Source: Thermococcus onnurineus NA1
GTDB taxonomy: Archaea; Methanobacteriota_B; Thermococci; Thermococcales; Thermococcaceae
DNA length: 64,000 nucleotides
Direction: 5' to 3'
Assembly (NCBI RefSeq): GCF_000018365.1
Contig: NC_011529.1
Coordinates: 186,001 to 250,000 of the forward strand
This document shows, in pieces, positions 37,340 to 45,648 of this stretch. The notes beneath the pieces were generated by a model. That model was not told where the DNA came from. It searched no databases and worked only from the letters and a program-made list of their open reading frames with translations. The position numbers and the translations under genes were made by a program. The number at the start of each line of letters is the position of its first letter. The stretch's first letter is position 1.

Positions 37340-37515
37340 TTACTTTTCACCTCAATCTTCTTGCCGATAACGAGCTCGGCAGCTTTCACTGCAGCACCGC
37401 CGCTACCAACGGCTATCCTCACCTGATCCTCTGGAACATAGACAACTATCTTGTCGTCGAGTTCCTCTATCTCCAAGATCTTAACGTTGAGCATCTTCTC
37501 CAGCCTGTCCTTCAT
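37336..37515 (-). CDS. KH-like RNA-binding mini-protein, 59 aa
   Basis: Read by hand on the minus strand: MKDRLEKMLNVKILEIEELD followed by KIVVYVPEDQVRIAVGSGGAA, given here as two parts, then VKAAELVIGKKIEVKSK. The sequence VRIAVGSGGAAVKAAELVIG closely resembles the GxxG loop and following helix of the second NusA KH domain, so a single RNA-binding KH-like domain is likely. RBS GGATTCACC is weak. It overlaps the M50 protease start by a shared ATGA. Function unknown; possibly an RNA-binding partner in translation or transcription. Confidence 0.75.
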   Translation of the reverse strand: MKDRLEKMLNVKILEIEELDDKIVVYVPEDQVRIAVGSGGAAVKAAELVIGKKIEVKSK

Positions 37516-37564
37516 GGTGAATCCCCAAGAATGCTCGGCGGTTCCAAATATAAAAGTAACGAAA

Positions 37565-37741
37565 TCAGTCGAAGTCCCAGATGGTCCTTCCCTTGTAGAA
37601 CATCATCACATAGCCGCAGTTCTTGCAGATGACTATCTTGACCTTATGGGCAGTAAAGCCCCACTTGCTGTCGAGCTTTCCTTCCTCAACTTTGAAATCT
37701 GTCCCTCCGCAGAGGGGACATTTAAGGTGCCTGTGTTCCAT
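37565..37741 (-). CDS. Small zinc-ribbon protein, 58 aa
   Basis: MEHRHLKCPLCGGTDFKVEEG and later ICKNCGYVMMFYKGR give a two-CxxC zinc ribbon. The C-terminal end is aromatic (TIWDFD). ATG 37741 follows GTGATCGAC; an earlier in-frame start at 37765 lies within the TraB-like gene. The two genes are separated by 5 bases and likely cotranscribed. Role unknown, possibly nucleic acid or protein binding. Confidence 0.75.
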   Translation of the reverse strand: MEHRHLKCPLCGGTDFKVEEGKLDSKWGFTAHKVKIVICKNCGYVMMFYKGRTIWDFD

Positions 37742-37746
37742 GTCGA

Positions 37747-38448
37747 TCACTGGTAGTAGCTCCAACTTGAAGATATAAATGCTTTTTCCTTTGCAGAGTT
37801 TAGCAAGTGTTCAATGCCAGGTTTGTGGCCAAGGCCAACCACCGCCACAACCTTCGGCTTCTTAACGCCTTGAGCCTTCAGGAAGTTGACGATTGAGATT
37901 AGGTTCCTCGCCATGACCTCGTTGCGCTCTTCCACAAGAACGCGGTAGAGATAGGGGTAACGCAACCTGAACTGTATCATCATAACTTTGTAGTCTGCCA
38001 TAACATCGGGAGAGCTCCCAGAGACCCCAACAGGCAAAAAGACGCTCAAAGCCTCAAGCGCCATCAGGAGCTTCTCGCGCGATGGGGCCGCGGCTATCTT
38101 CGCTAAGATGACGTTGATGTCCTCGTCGATGAGGTATAACGGGACGCCGAGGGTTTGGGCAGCACTTATAGCTGCCTTCATTTCCTCTCCCGGCTTCATG
38201 CCGAACTCTTCCCCAAGCCTCTCCTCGACCTTAGCCAGAACGTAGTTTATAAGCCCTTTCTTTCCATAACGGAGGGATTCCTCCAGCGTTAGCTCTCTGT
38301 TCTGCTTCATAGCCAGGAAACGTGCCCTGTCGAGCTCTATCGCAACTGCGTGAGGTTTCTCAGAAAGGATGGTACTTATTACCTCTTCTCTACTCTTTGG
38401 GGAGACATGCATGGTTCCGATAAGCTTGACGTAGCGCAGGTAGCTCAT
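37747..38448 (-). CDS. TraB/PrgY-family protein
   Basis: 233-residue protein beginning MSYLRYVKLIGTMHVSPKS. The LIGTMHVS, VAIELDRARF, VEERNEVMARNL and VAVVGLGHKPGIEHLL elements define the TraB/GumN/Tiki fold, which includes putative metal proteases or inhibitor-binding proteins. GTMH and the GLGH His are candidate metal ligands. No clear membrane tail, unlike some archaeal members. ATG 38448 overlaps the RNase Z stop (ATGA) with GGAGG 9 bases upstream; an in-frame TTG at 38454 is less likely. Confidence 0.8.
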   Translation of the reverse strand: MSYLRYVKLIGTMHVSPKSREEVISTILSEKPHAVAIELDRARFLAMKQNRELTLEESLRYGKKGLINYVLAKVEERLGEEFGMKPGEEMKAAISAAQTLGVPLYLIDEDINVILAKIAAAPSREKLLMALEALSVFLPVGVSGSSPDVMADYKVMMIQFRLRYPYLYRVLVEERNEVMARNLISIVNFLKAQGVKKPKVVAVVGLGHKPGIEHLLNSAKEKAFISSSWSYYQ

Positions 38449-39380
38449 TGCCAATCCTCCAGAAGGTTTCTCATCTCCCAGCGTCCGGATTTGAAAGTCA
38501 GAACGTCGAAGTCCTTAGGGATAACAAAGGGGACATCGCACAATTCTCTGGCCTTTGCCATGTATTCGTCATAAGTATAACGGAACGCTCTGTGGAACAA
38601 CGCCAAAAGTTTAACCTTGGCCTTTTTGGCTATCTCACAGGCCTCCCCAACGGTGGTGTGGTAACTGTCCCCTCTATCCTCCGGCCTCAGATAGGTCGCC
38701 TCGTGGATGAGCAGGTCAGCGTTCTCGGCGAAGAGCCTCGTCCTCTCGCACGGCTCGGTATCGCCGGTGTAAACCACCTTAACACCCTTCCTCCTCGGTC
38801 CGGTCACGTCCTCCAGGCGGATTATTCGACCGTTCCACTCGATTTGACCCTGCTTCTCAAGCTTCCCCAGAATTGGCCCCTCGCTCAGGCCGTATTCTGC
38901 GAGCTTCTCGGGGAGGAACTTCCCACGCTTATCCTTTTCCTTGAAGACATAGCCCAGAGCAGGAATTCCGTGCTCAACTTTGAAGCTCCAGATTTCGTAA
39001 TCACCAAACTTGAGCCTTACCTCACCTATCTCATGGACGTGTATATCAAAGCCTGGCCTGAAGAAGCCGCTGTTGAGAAAATTCTGGATGAACCGGAAGG
39101 TGTACTTGGGTCCGTAGATGTGGAGAGGCTTTTCCCTGTTCCAAAGGTTCATGGTCTGGATTAGCGCGGCCAAGCCGAGGTAGTGGTCGCCGTGGAAGTG
39201 CGTGATGAATATCTTCTCGACTTTCATGGGGCTGAGCTTGGCAGTGCTCATCTGCCTCATCGTGCCTTCTCCAACATCGAAGAGGATAATCTCACCTTTG
39301 TAGCGGAGCGCTATGGCCGGGACGTTCCTCTCGCGGTTAGGCATTATACCACCGGTGCCAAGGAATATCACTTCAAGCAT
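38445..39380 (-). CDS. rnz: Ribonuclease Z (tRNA 3' processing)
   Basis: 311-residue metallo-beta-lactamase enzyme. ITHFHGDHYLGLAALI is the HxHxDH zinc motif, with further ligands in VEHGIPALGY, VYTGDTEPC, LLIHEATYL and LALFHRAFRY. It removes 3' trailers from tRNA precursors in organisms like this one, where the tRNA genes already encode CCA. Typical length. It starts the minus-strand cluster with TraB-like, zinc-ribbon and other genes, divergent from the TPR gene. Confidence 0.93.
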   Translation of the reverse strand: MLEVIFLGTGGIMPNRERNVPAIALRYKGEIILFDVGEGTMRQMSTAKLSPMKVEKIFITHFHGDHYLGLAALIQTMNLWNREKPLHIYGPKYTFRFIQNFLNSGFFRPGFDIHVHEIGEVRLKFGDYEIWSFKVEHGIPALGYVFKEKDKRGKFLPEKLAEYGLSEGPILGKLEKQGQIEWNGRIIRLEDVTGPRRKGVKVVYTGDTEPCERTRLFAENADLLIHEATYLRPEDRGDSYHTTVGEACEIAKKAKVKLLALFHRAFRYTYDEYMAKARELCDVPFVIPKDFDVLTFKSGRWEMRNLLEDWQ

Positions 39381-39468
39381 GGTCTAATGTTCCATTCTGG
39401 GATTAAAAACCTAAGCATGCCAAAGCGTTAAATACCTGAGAGTGTTAATCCGTATGAGGTGTTTGGGA

Positions 39469-40428
39469 ATGGAAGAAATTCTGAAGGCTATCGAGGAGAA
39501 GGACTGCAAAAAGGTGGCAAGCCTTCTCTACTACAAGGTCGATGAGCTCTCGGACGAGGAGCTAAAAGAGGCTCTCGAGAGGGCCGAGAAGCTGGCCCTC
39601 GAGTGTAAGGATCCGGAACTGTACAAGCTCATCGTTTACTACTTCCATGCACTTCTCGACGTGGACAAGATACACGAGTTCGAAAATCTGGCGGAGGAGA
39701 TGGATACCTTCGAGGCAAAGTTCAACCTGGCCGACCTCTACTACCTCATCGGAGAGCTGGAGAAGAGCCTCGACCTCTACCGCGCTCTTCTCGAGGAGGA
39801 AACCGCGAAGGGCAACAGGGAGAACGTGGCGAAGGTGTACTACAACATGGCCCTCATTCACGAAGAGATACAGGAGTACGAGAAGGCCCTCGAACTGCTG
39901 GAGAAAGCCAAGGAGGTCTACGAAGAGCTAGGAAAGGAGGAGGAAGTCCTCCACGTCGAGGTCTACAGGGCATACGTCATATTCGAAGCCGGCGAGCCTT
40001 ACAGGGCCAAGGCTCTGCTGGCTAAAGTTATTCCCAAGGCCGTGAACAACAGCAGACTGCTGGCAGAGATACACCTTGCCTTCGAGGAGATATTCGAGGA
40101 AGACGAGAACTACGAGGCGGCACTGCAGGAGTGCCTCTACGCGGCGATGAGCGCCAAAGGAACTGAGTACCAAGACGTCGCCTTTGACTCGCTCATAGAC
40201 GTCATCTGGCAACTCATGCTTGACGACGAGTTCGAGATGGTATACCTTCACATGGATATGTTCGCCAACGCAATGCCCGAGCTGGCGGACTTCTTCGAGG
40301 CCATAAAGGCAATAGCCCTCTACAAGGACGGCAAGATTGAGGCGGAGGAAGCCAGCAAAGTCATCGAGAAAGTCAAAGACAGAAGGCTACTTGACTTACT
40401 TGAATTCCTCGGAGAAGCCGAGATGTGA
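39469..40428 (+). CDS. TPR-repeat protein
   Basis: 319-residue all-helical protein built of tetratricopeptide-like repeats. Clear units are AKFNLADLYYLIGELEKSLD (near 85-105) and AKVYYNMALIHEEIQEYEKALE (near 125-147), with others before and after. It probably acts as a cytosolic scaffold for protein-protein contacts. ATG 39469 (MEEILKAIEE) follows GAGGTG; the frame opens earlier at 39442 without an RBS. Its last 33 bases overlap the 3' end of the convergent ABC ATPase gene. The partner is not evident. Confidence 0.85.
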   Translation: MEEILKAIEEKDCKKVASLLYYKVDELSDEELKEALERAEKLALECKDPELYKLIVYYFHALLDVDKIHEFENLAEEMDTFEAKFNLADLYYLIGELEKSLDLYRALLEEETAKGNRENVAKVYYNMALIHEEIQEYEKALELLEKAKEVYEELGKEEEVLHVEVYRAYVIFEAGEPYRAKALLAKVIPKAVNNSRLLAEIHLAFEEIFEEDENYEAALQECLYAAMSAKGTEYQDVAFDSLIDVIWQLMLDDEFEMVYLHMDMFANAMPELADFFEAIKAIALYKDGKIEAEEASKVIEKVKDRRLLDLLEFLGEAEM

Positions 40429-41172
40429 AAGGGAAACGATCACTGGAATTCCCCTTATTTCTTCCACCTCAACTTTTACGCCGTAGACCTCTTCGAAAAG
40501 CTCTGGCTTGAGGATTTTCCTCCCACCGTCGGCTATTATTTCTCCATTCTTCATGAAGACGAAGCGCTCGGCGAAGCGAAGGGCTAAGTTGACGTCGTGC
40601 ATAACGACTATAGAAGTTCCTCCCGAGAGCGCGAAATCCCGGGCTATCTCCATCACCTCGAGCTGGCTCTTCAGGTCGAGGTTGTTGGTGGGCTCGTCCA
40701 TCATGAGGATTCTCGGCTCCTGGGCTAACGCTCTCGCTATACTGACCTTCTGCAGCTCACCGCCGCTCAGTCTGTTGGTCGGCTTCAGGGCGAGGTGAGA
40801 TATACCGAGCTTTTCGAGGGTTTTCCTAACAACCTCAATATCCCTCTTCGAGGGCCGTAGCCCCATGTAAGGCCTCCTGCCGAGGAGAACCGTGTCAAAG
40901 ACAGTCATAAAGCCAGGTTCACATCTCTGAGGAACATATGCTAAAACCCTCGCGAGCTCGTTTCTGGGATAGCTCTCGATGGGTCTCTCCAGAACCTCAA
41001 CACCCTCACAGTGAAGGATTCCTGCGATGCATCTCAGGAGCGTGCTCTTTCCAGCGCCGTTCGGTCCGAGGATTACTATGAACTCGCCCTCCTCGACCTC
41101 GAGGTCTATTCCCCTCAGCACCTCGGAGCCGTTGTAGGTGAAGCGCAGGTTTCTGACTTTTACTGCCTTCAT
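40396..41172 (-). CDS. ABC transporter ATPase, FepC/BtuD type
   Basis: 258-residue ATPase: Walker A GPNGAGKST near residue 36, signature LSGGELQKVSIA, Walker B RILMMDEPTNNLD and switch VVMHD. The best match is the ATPase of FecCD-type importers for iron-siderophore, haem or cobalamin-like ligands. It overlaps the permease gene by 4 bases and belongs to the FmdE operon. The cargo could be a metal complex needed for Mo/W or Ni enzymes. Confidence 0.9.
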   Translation of the reverse strand: MKAVKVRNLRFTYNGSEVLRGIDLEVEEGEFIVILGPNGAGKSTLLRCIAGILHCEGVEVLERPIESYPRNELARVLAYVPQRCEPGFMTVFDTVLLGRRPYMGLRPSKRDIEVVRKTLEKLGISHLALKPTNRLSGGELQKVSIARALAQEPRILMMDEPTNNLDLKSQLEVMEIARDFALSGGTSIVVMHDVNLALRFAERFVFMKNGEIIADGGRKILKPELFEEVYGVKVEVEEIRGIPVIVSLSHLGFSEEFK

Positions 41173-42203
41173 CGCCGCCCCTCCATCCTTATGAGGAGGT
41201 ATATGAATGTCGGCGCACCGAGGAAGGAGGTTACAACGCCAACGGGCAGGATCATCGGTGAGAAAGCCAGCCTCGCAACTGTATCCGCCGCGAGGAGGAG
41301 CAGAGCCCCGGTTAGGGCAGAAAGGGGAATGAGGAAGCGGTAGTCACCGCCGACGATGAGCCTGATTGCGTGGGGAGCTATTAAGCCGACGAAGCCTATT
41401 ACCCCAACGAAGGCCACGCTGATTGCTGTTATCAGTGCAGCCAAAAACGTCGAGATAAGTCTGACCCTCTCGACCTCTACACCGACCGACTTTGCAACAT
41501 CATCTCCCATCGCCGAGGCGTTAAGGTCCCAGCGCTTGATAACGAAGTATAGGAAAACCGGAATGAAAACGGCAAACATTATTCCGTCTTCCCTCCACGT
41601 CGCCCTGCCAAGATCGCCGAAGCTCCAGTAGACCATTGCAGCCAGCTGGAGCTCGTCGGCGAAGTATTGGACGAGTGTCGTTAGGGCCACAAAGAGGGAG
41701 CTCATTGCCACCCCGGCAAGAATTATGGCCTCGGGACTGAGGCCTTTGAGTTTGGCGAGGGCAAGGATAACCGCGGTAGCACTTACCGCCCCGAGAAAGG
41801 CGAAGATAACCACCGCGTATGGATTGCTGAGCGAAATCCTGCCCGAGCTTTCCGCGTAGCCCGCTCCTAGGAGTATCGCCAGAGAGGCGCCAAACATCGC
41901 CCCGTGTGAAACGCCTATCGTGAACGGAGTGGCGAGAGGGTTCCTGAGGAAGCCCTGCATGACCGCTCCGGCTATGGCCAGAGAAGCCCCTACAAGAATA
42001 GCAGCAACGATTCTCGGCAGGCGGATGTTCCAGACGACGAGATGGGCGCTCCCGCTCCCACCACCGAGAAGAGCATTCATCATCTCTCCAATCGTGAGGC
42101 TGTAGGCACCATGGGTGAGGGAGTACAGGCTAACCAGGACGAGAATGAGAAAGAGGGAAAGGCCAACGAGCAGCTTTTTGGCGACATAACCCTCGTAGTC
42201 CAT
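41169..42203 (-). CDS. ABC transporter permease, FecCD type
   Basis: 344-residue permease with about ten membrane helices. WNIRLPRIVAAILVGASLA, GAVMQGFLRNPLATPF and VGFIGLIAPHAIRLIVG (the EAA-like coupling region) are typical of the BtuC/FecCD family. Candidate starts are ATG 42203 (MDYEGYVAKK), ATG 42209 and GTG 42212; I choose 42203 for the GTGAT-type RBS. Coupled to the binding protein and ATPase genes. Confidence 0.9.
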   Translation of the reverse strand: MDYEGYVAKKLLVGLSLFLILVLVSLYSLTHGAYSLTIGEMMNALLGGGSGSAHLVVWNIRLPRIVAAILVGASLAIAGAVMQGFLRNPLATPFTIGVSHGAMFGASLAILLGAGYAESSGRISLSNPYAVVIFAFLGAVSATAVILALAKLKGLSPEAIILAGVAMSSLFVALTTLVQYFADELQLAAMVYWSFGDLGRATWREDGIMFAVFIPVFLYFVIKRWDLNASAMGDDVAKSVGVEVERVRLISTFLAALITAISVAFVGVIGFVGLIAPHAIRLIVGGDYRFLIPLSALTGALLLLAADTVARLAFSPMILPVGVVTSFLGAPTFIYLLIRMEGRR

Positions 42204-42208
42204 GGCCA

Positions 42209-43345
42209 TCACGGTGAAGTAGGCAGTGAGTACTTAACGGTTCCGTTGGCGAGGTCGATCTTTCCGAAACCACCGAACTGCTCGGCCATGACGCTGTAGA
42301 CGGGCTTCCCGAGGAGGAAGGTGTATATCTCGTCGGCCTTCTCGACGGGGTCTATGTCTTCAAAGCGCTCTGGATAGAGGACTTTTCCGATGAAGTAGGC
42401 GTCCGCTAAAGCGGTTCCGATGTTGGTGGTGTAGAAGTTGTACGGGAGGATTCCGTAGACGTTGCCCTCTCTGACAGCCTTGAGGGAGTTGTAGAAGTCC
42501 GGGTCTTTCTGGTAGTCATCGAGGACGAGCTTAAGGCCGCCCTCATCGATGAAGATGTAGTCTGGGTTCCACTCAAGGAGCTGCTCCTTATCAATGAACT
42601 TGTGCCCGTCACCGAGCTCATCAGCGACGTTCTTGGCGTGAACAACCACAAAAGGTGGATATTTGGCCTCGGTGCTCTCTATGCCGTGTGCTCCCTTGTA
42701 GCCTATTCCACCGACGTAAACAGCTGGACTCTCAACGTTCTCGGTGCGCTTCATGAGGTCGTCCTGGATGGATTTGACAAAGTTTATAACCTCCTCCGCG
42801 CGCTTCTCCTTTCCGAGGATTTTACCTGCCAGCTCGAGGGACTTAAAGAGCTCCTCGTCGTCGAAGGTAGCCAACTGGCCGTAGCTGAGGACTACAACTG
42901 GGACGCCTGTCTTCTCTTGGATGTCGTCAGCGGTCTTGGCGTCAACGTAGGTGATGAATATCACGTCCGGTTTGAGCTTAACCAGTGCTTCCAAATCGGG
43001 AAGCTTTCCGGGGCCGCCTGGCCCTATGGTGGGCAGCTCCTTGAGCTCGGGATGGGCTATTATGTAGGGCCTGCCGTAGTTGTAGCGCTTCTCGAAGTCC
43101 TCGACTCCAATCACCATGCCGCTAGCGTTGAGATAGACCATCAGCCTCAAAGCTCCGGGTCCAGCGGCTACAACCTTGGTGACCTGAGCCGGAACCTCAA
43201 CGGTTCTTCCGAGCAGATCCGTCACAGTTACGTAAGCCGAACTGGTCTCTGTGGTTGCAGTATTGGTTGGATTTTCCGTCGTGCCTATGCACCCGCTTAC
43301 AGAGACAACCAGCAGAACGAGAAGTAGAGCCAGAGCCTTCCTCAT
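42209..43345 (-). CDS. ABC transporter substrate-binding lipoprotein
   Basis: 378 residues with a lipobox (SVSGCIG) after a hydrophobic signal, then a Thr-rich linker and a class III binding-protein fold ([28 protein letters not shown], split by family variation; later [20 protein letters not shown] and [12 protein letters not shown]). Such proteins deliver siderophores, haem, cobalamin or metal chelates to FecCD importers. ATG 43345 follows GGGGGTG and starts one base after the FmdE stop. The cofactor cargo is unknown; the FmdE neighbour suggests a Mo/W- or tetrapyrrole-related ligand. Confidence 0.88.
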   Translation of the reverse strand: MRKALALLLVLLVVSVSGCIGTTENPTNTATTETSSAYVTVTDLLGRTVEVPAQVTKVVAAGPGALRLMVYLNASGMVIGVEDFEKRYNYGRPYIIAHPELKELPTIGPGGPGKLPDLEALVKLKPDVIFITYVDAKTADDIQEKTGVPVVVLSYGQLATFDDEELFKSLELAGKILGKEKRAEEVINFVKSIQDDLMKRTENVESPAVYVGGIGYKGAHGIESTEAKYPPFVVVHAKNVADELGDGHKFIDKEQLLEWNPDYIFIDEGGLKLVLDDYQKDPDFYNSLKAVREGNVYGILPYNFYTTNIGTALADAYFIGKVLYPERFEDIDPVEKADEIYTFLLGKPVYSVMAEQFGGFGKIDLANGTVKYSLPTSP

Positions 43346-43346
43346 T

Positions 43347-44045
43347 TCAGCACCCCCTAAAGCTGTTGACATCGACTATGCCTCTGCCGATGATGGCGTG
43401 ATACTTCTCATTAGCGCATCTCATGCAGAGAGGCTCCTCGTTGATGTAAACGATCCTCGTGGACATGACCAGCTCGCCACAGCGAGAGCAGCGGATGCTC
43501 TCAACTATTGGCGCCTGTTCGATTGGCGGAACCTTGACGCGCTCGATTTTGAACTCTTCTTTTGGCAGGTAAAGCATGGTCTTAGCAATCGATTCCCAGA
43601 GCCCCCAGAGGCGCTTCCGCTCTTCAGGGGTTCCTTTCCGTTCCTTAACGACCTTATTGAAGAGCTCGGTTGTGCCCGAAGGGTAGTACTTCCTCAGCTT
43701 CTCAGCATCGGTGTAGACCCTAACGCCCTCCCATGTGGAGCGTTTGACGAGAGTCAGGGCTGTCTTGCCGAGATCGATGTATATCATGGAGTTATTTCCC
43801 AGCGTGCAGCCTGTAGCTACCTGGACGCCGTCAGTAAAGCAGCTGTTGACCTCGACTATGGCAAGAATGGACTCATCGACGCTTCCAGAATAGTCAAGCC
43901 TTCCGACACCTAGTTCCTCCATTGCTATCAGTGAAGCCCTTATTCCGAGGGCTAGGTATGGACAAACATGGCCATGGAACTCGCGGGCGTATTCAAGGAT
44001 TTTCTCCGCGTCCCTCTCCTCCACGAGACGGTTGAGCGCGAGCAT
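43347..44045 (-). CDS. FmdE-domain protein with C-terminal zinc ribbon
   Basis: 232 residues. The N-terminal FmdE domain contains [16 protein letters not shown] and [20 protein letters not shown], whose Cys and His may bind a metal. A linker follows, then a C-terminal zinc ribbon [10 protein letters not shown]...[13 protein letters not shown]. FmdE was named from methanogen formylmethanofuran dehydrogenase operons, but this organism makes no methane, so another metal-handling role is likely. First gene of the ABC transporter operon; a SurR-like site lies upstream between it and the NifX-like gene. Confidence 0.85.
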   Translation of the reverse strand: MLALNRLVEERDAEKILEYAREFHGHVCPYLALGIRASLIAMEELGVGRLDYSGSVDESILAIVEVNSCFTDGVQVATGCTLGNNSMIYIDLGKTALTLVKRSTWEGVRVYTDAEKLRKYYPSGTTELFNKVVKERKGTPEERKRLWGLWESIAKTMLYLPKEEFKIERVKVPPIEQAPIVESIRCSRCGELVMSTRIVYINEEPLCMRCANEKYHAIIGRGIVDVNSFRGC

Positions 44046-44100
44046 GGTATCACCAATAACAGTAAAAGTAACACGCTTTTAATCATTTTTGAACCCAGGT

Positions 44101-44117
44101 GTTATCAACCCTTGGTT
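44101..44117 (+). promoter_or_regulatory. SurR consensus site between the FmdE operon and the NifX-like gene
   Basis: GTT-ATC-AAC-CCTTG-GTT is a perfect match to GTT-N3-AAC-N5-GTT. It ends 8 bases before the TATA-like TTTTTAAT (44126-44133) of the NifX-like gene. It is about 15-20 bases upstream of a TATA-like ATTAAAAG on the minus strand for FmdE, so one site could serve both operons. Confidence 0.6.
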
Positions 44118-44164
44118 GCGGCAGGTTTTTAATGAATGAGTTTTCATGAATTAGTGGTGGTACC

Positions 44165-44539
44165 ATGAGGATAGTCGTGCCGATAAAGGACAATAGCGGC
44201 CTTGAGAGCGAGGTTTGCGAGCACTTCGGAAGGGCCAGATACTTCGTTTTCATCGACGTCGAGGATGGGAAAGTTAAAGGATCGGAGGTTATAGAGGTAC
44301 CCTTTAAGGAGCATGAACCTGGAGACCTACCCGCCTTTATTAAGGAGCACGGGGGAGAAGTCGTCCTTGCCTACGGCATGGGGAGGAGGGCCATCGCCTA
44401 CTTCAACACCATGGGAATAGAGGCCATCACAGGCGCAAGCGGAAGGGTGAAAGACCTCGTGGAGGCCTTACTGAAGGGAGCACTGAAGGTGGACCCCGAG
44501 TGGAGGAGCAAAGGCGATTTCGGACGGCACGAGTTCTGA
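44165..44539 (+). CDS. NifX/NifB-like iron-molybdenum cofactor-binding domain protein
   Basis: 124-residue dinitrogenase iron-molybdenum cofactor family protein: MRIVVPIKDNSGLESEVCEHFG, split in family blocks, then ARYFVFIDVEDGKV and VVLAYGMGRRAIAYFNTMGIE. These RNase H-like domains bind Fe-S or Mo clusters; there are no nitrogenase genes here, so a metal-cluster storage or regulatory role is more likely. ATG follows GGTGGTACC. The promoter has a SurR-like site upstream and an ATGA-GTTT-TCAT element (44136-44147) downstream of its TATA. Confidence 0.88.
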   Translation: MRIVVPIKDNSGLESEVCEHFGRARYFVFIDVEDGKVKGSEVIEVPFKEHEPGDLPAFIKEHGGEVVLAYGMGRRAIAYFNTMGIEAITGASGRVKDLVEALLKGALKVDPEWRSKGDFGRHEF

Positions 44540-44561
44540 ACTTTCAGTTGCGGTAAGGTTT

Positions 44562-44585
44562 ATATATGAAATTTTTTTCATATAT
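44562..44585. promoter_or_regulatory. Perfect 10-bp inverted repeat in the TDT transporter promoter
   Basis: ATATATGAAA (44562-44571), TTTT loop, TTTCATATAT (44576-44585). It overlaps the 3' part of the TATA element (TTTATATA, 44559-44566) and covers the predicted transcription start, so a dimeric repressor bound here would block initiation. As RNA it could also form a short hairpin. Confidence 0.55.
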
Positions 44586-44597
44586 TTTGGTGGTGAT

Positions 44598-45623
44598 ATG
44601 AAGCTGAACGTGAAGGACTTCGCCCCAAGCTGGTTCGCGAGCGTCATGGGCACAGGAGCTTTGGTACTGGTGAGCAAAGCTTACTCCTCAAAGCTCACAA
44701 TCCTTGAAAGTTTCGCTGAGTTCCTCGTTTATCTCAACACCGTCCTCTTCTTCGTTCTGCTGATTCCGTGGGTTCTCAGATGGATCAAATACCGAGAGAA
44801 CGCTCTGGCGGATCTACACCATCCAGTCCTCGGCAACTTCTACGGAACGATAGCCATAGCGATGCTCGTGCTCTCGGCCGATTACCTCACGGTCTTCGGG
44901 AATACAAGTGTGGCGTGGGCCTTCTGGCTCGCCGGGACACCGCTGACGATATTCTTCGCCCTGATGATTCCATACCTTGTTTTCACGAGCGAAGGAGTAG
45001 ATACCAAGGCCATAACACCCGCCTGGTTCATTCCGCCGGTGGGGCTGATAGTCATTCCGATAAGCGGGGCGAAGCTCATGACACTCGCTTCTGGAACTGC
45101 GAGAGAGGTTATGGCCTTCATCAACTACTTCGCCTGGGGCGCTGGGTTCTTCCTGTATTTAGCACTCTTTGCCATCGTGATGTACAGACTCATAACCCAC
45201 GAGCCGATGCCCTGCGGCATAGCGCCTTCGATATGGATAAACCTCGGTCCGATAGGGGCTGGAACCTCAACCCTCTACGCCCTCGTTAAAGCTTCCGATT
45301 TCATAACCGTCAAGGAACCGCTCTTAGCTTTCGGCTTGTTCTTCTGGGGCTTCGGCGTCTGGTGGTTCGTCATGGCAGTCCTGCTGACCATCCACTACAT
45401 CAGAAAGCTCAACCTGCCATACAGCCTGGCTTGGTGGGCCTTTATATTCCCCTTTGGAGCCTACGTAAGTGCCACATACAACGTTGGGACGACGTTCGGA
45501 ATAGGTTCAATCGTTAACTTTGGCTTCGCCCTGTACTGGCTGCTCCTAGCGATGTGGCTGGTGACGGGAGTTAAAACTATCGTGCACGTACTTTCCGGCC
45601 CCAAAACAAGAGGCAAGGTATGA
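44598..45623 (+). CDS. TDT-family (TehA/SLAC1/Mae1-type) transporter
   Basis: 341-residue membrane protein with about ten helices. It begins with the family pattern FAPSWFASVMGTGALVLV and includes HPVLGNFYGTIAIAML, PAWFIPPVGLIVIPISG, IWINLGPIGAGTS and WWAFIFPFGAYVSAT. Members move monovalent anions, malate, sulfite or tellurite. Substrate unknown here. RBS GGTGGTGAT precedes ATG 44598. The promoter carries a perfect inverted repeat. Confidence 0.88.
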   Translation: MKLNVKDFAPSWFASVMGTGALVLVSKAYSSKLTILESFAEFLVYLNTVLFFVLLIPWVLRWIKYRENALADLHHPVLGNFYGTIAIAMLVLSADYLTVFGNTSVAWAFWLAGTPLTIFFALMIPYLVFTSEGVDTKAITPAWFIPPVGLIVIPISGAKLMTLASGTAREVMAFINYFAWGAGFFLYLALFAIVMYRLITHEPMPCGIAPSIWINLGPIGAGTSTLYALVKASDFITVKEPLLAFGLFFWGFGVWWFVMAVLLTIHYIRKLNLPYSLAWWAFIFPFGAYVSATYNVGTTFGIGSIVNFGFALYWLLLAMWLVTGVKTIVHVLSGPKTRGKV

Positions 45624-45648
45624 GTAGTTTCCTCCCAAGTTCAGAAAC

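Noticed and set aside
44103-44121. Tgr (glycolytic regulator) half-site TATCAAC-N5-GTTG upstream of the NifX-like gene
   Set aside because: The right half diverges after GTTG, while the same bases fit the SurR consensus completely and at the expected spacing.
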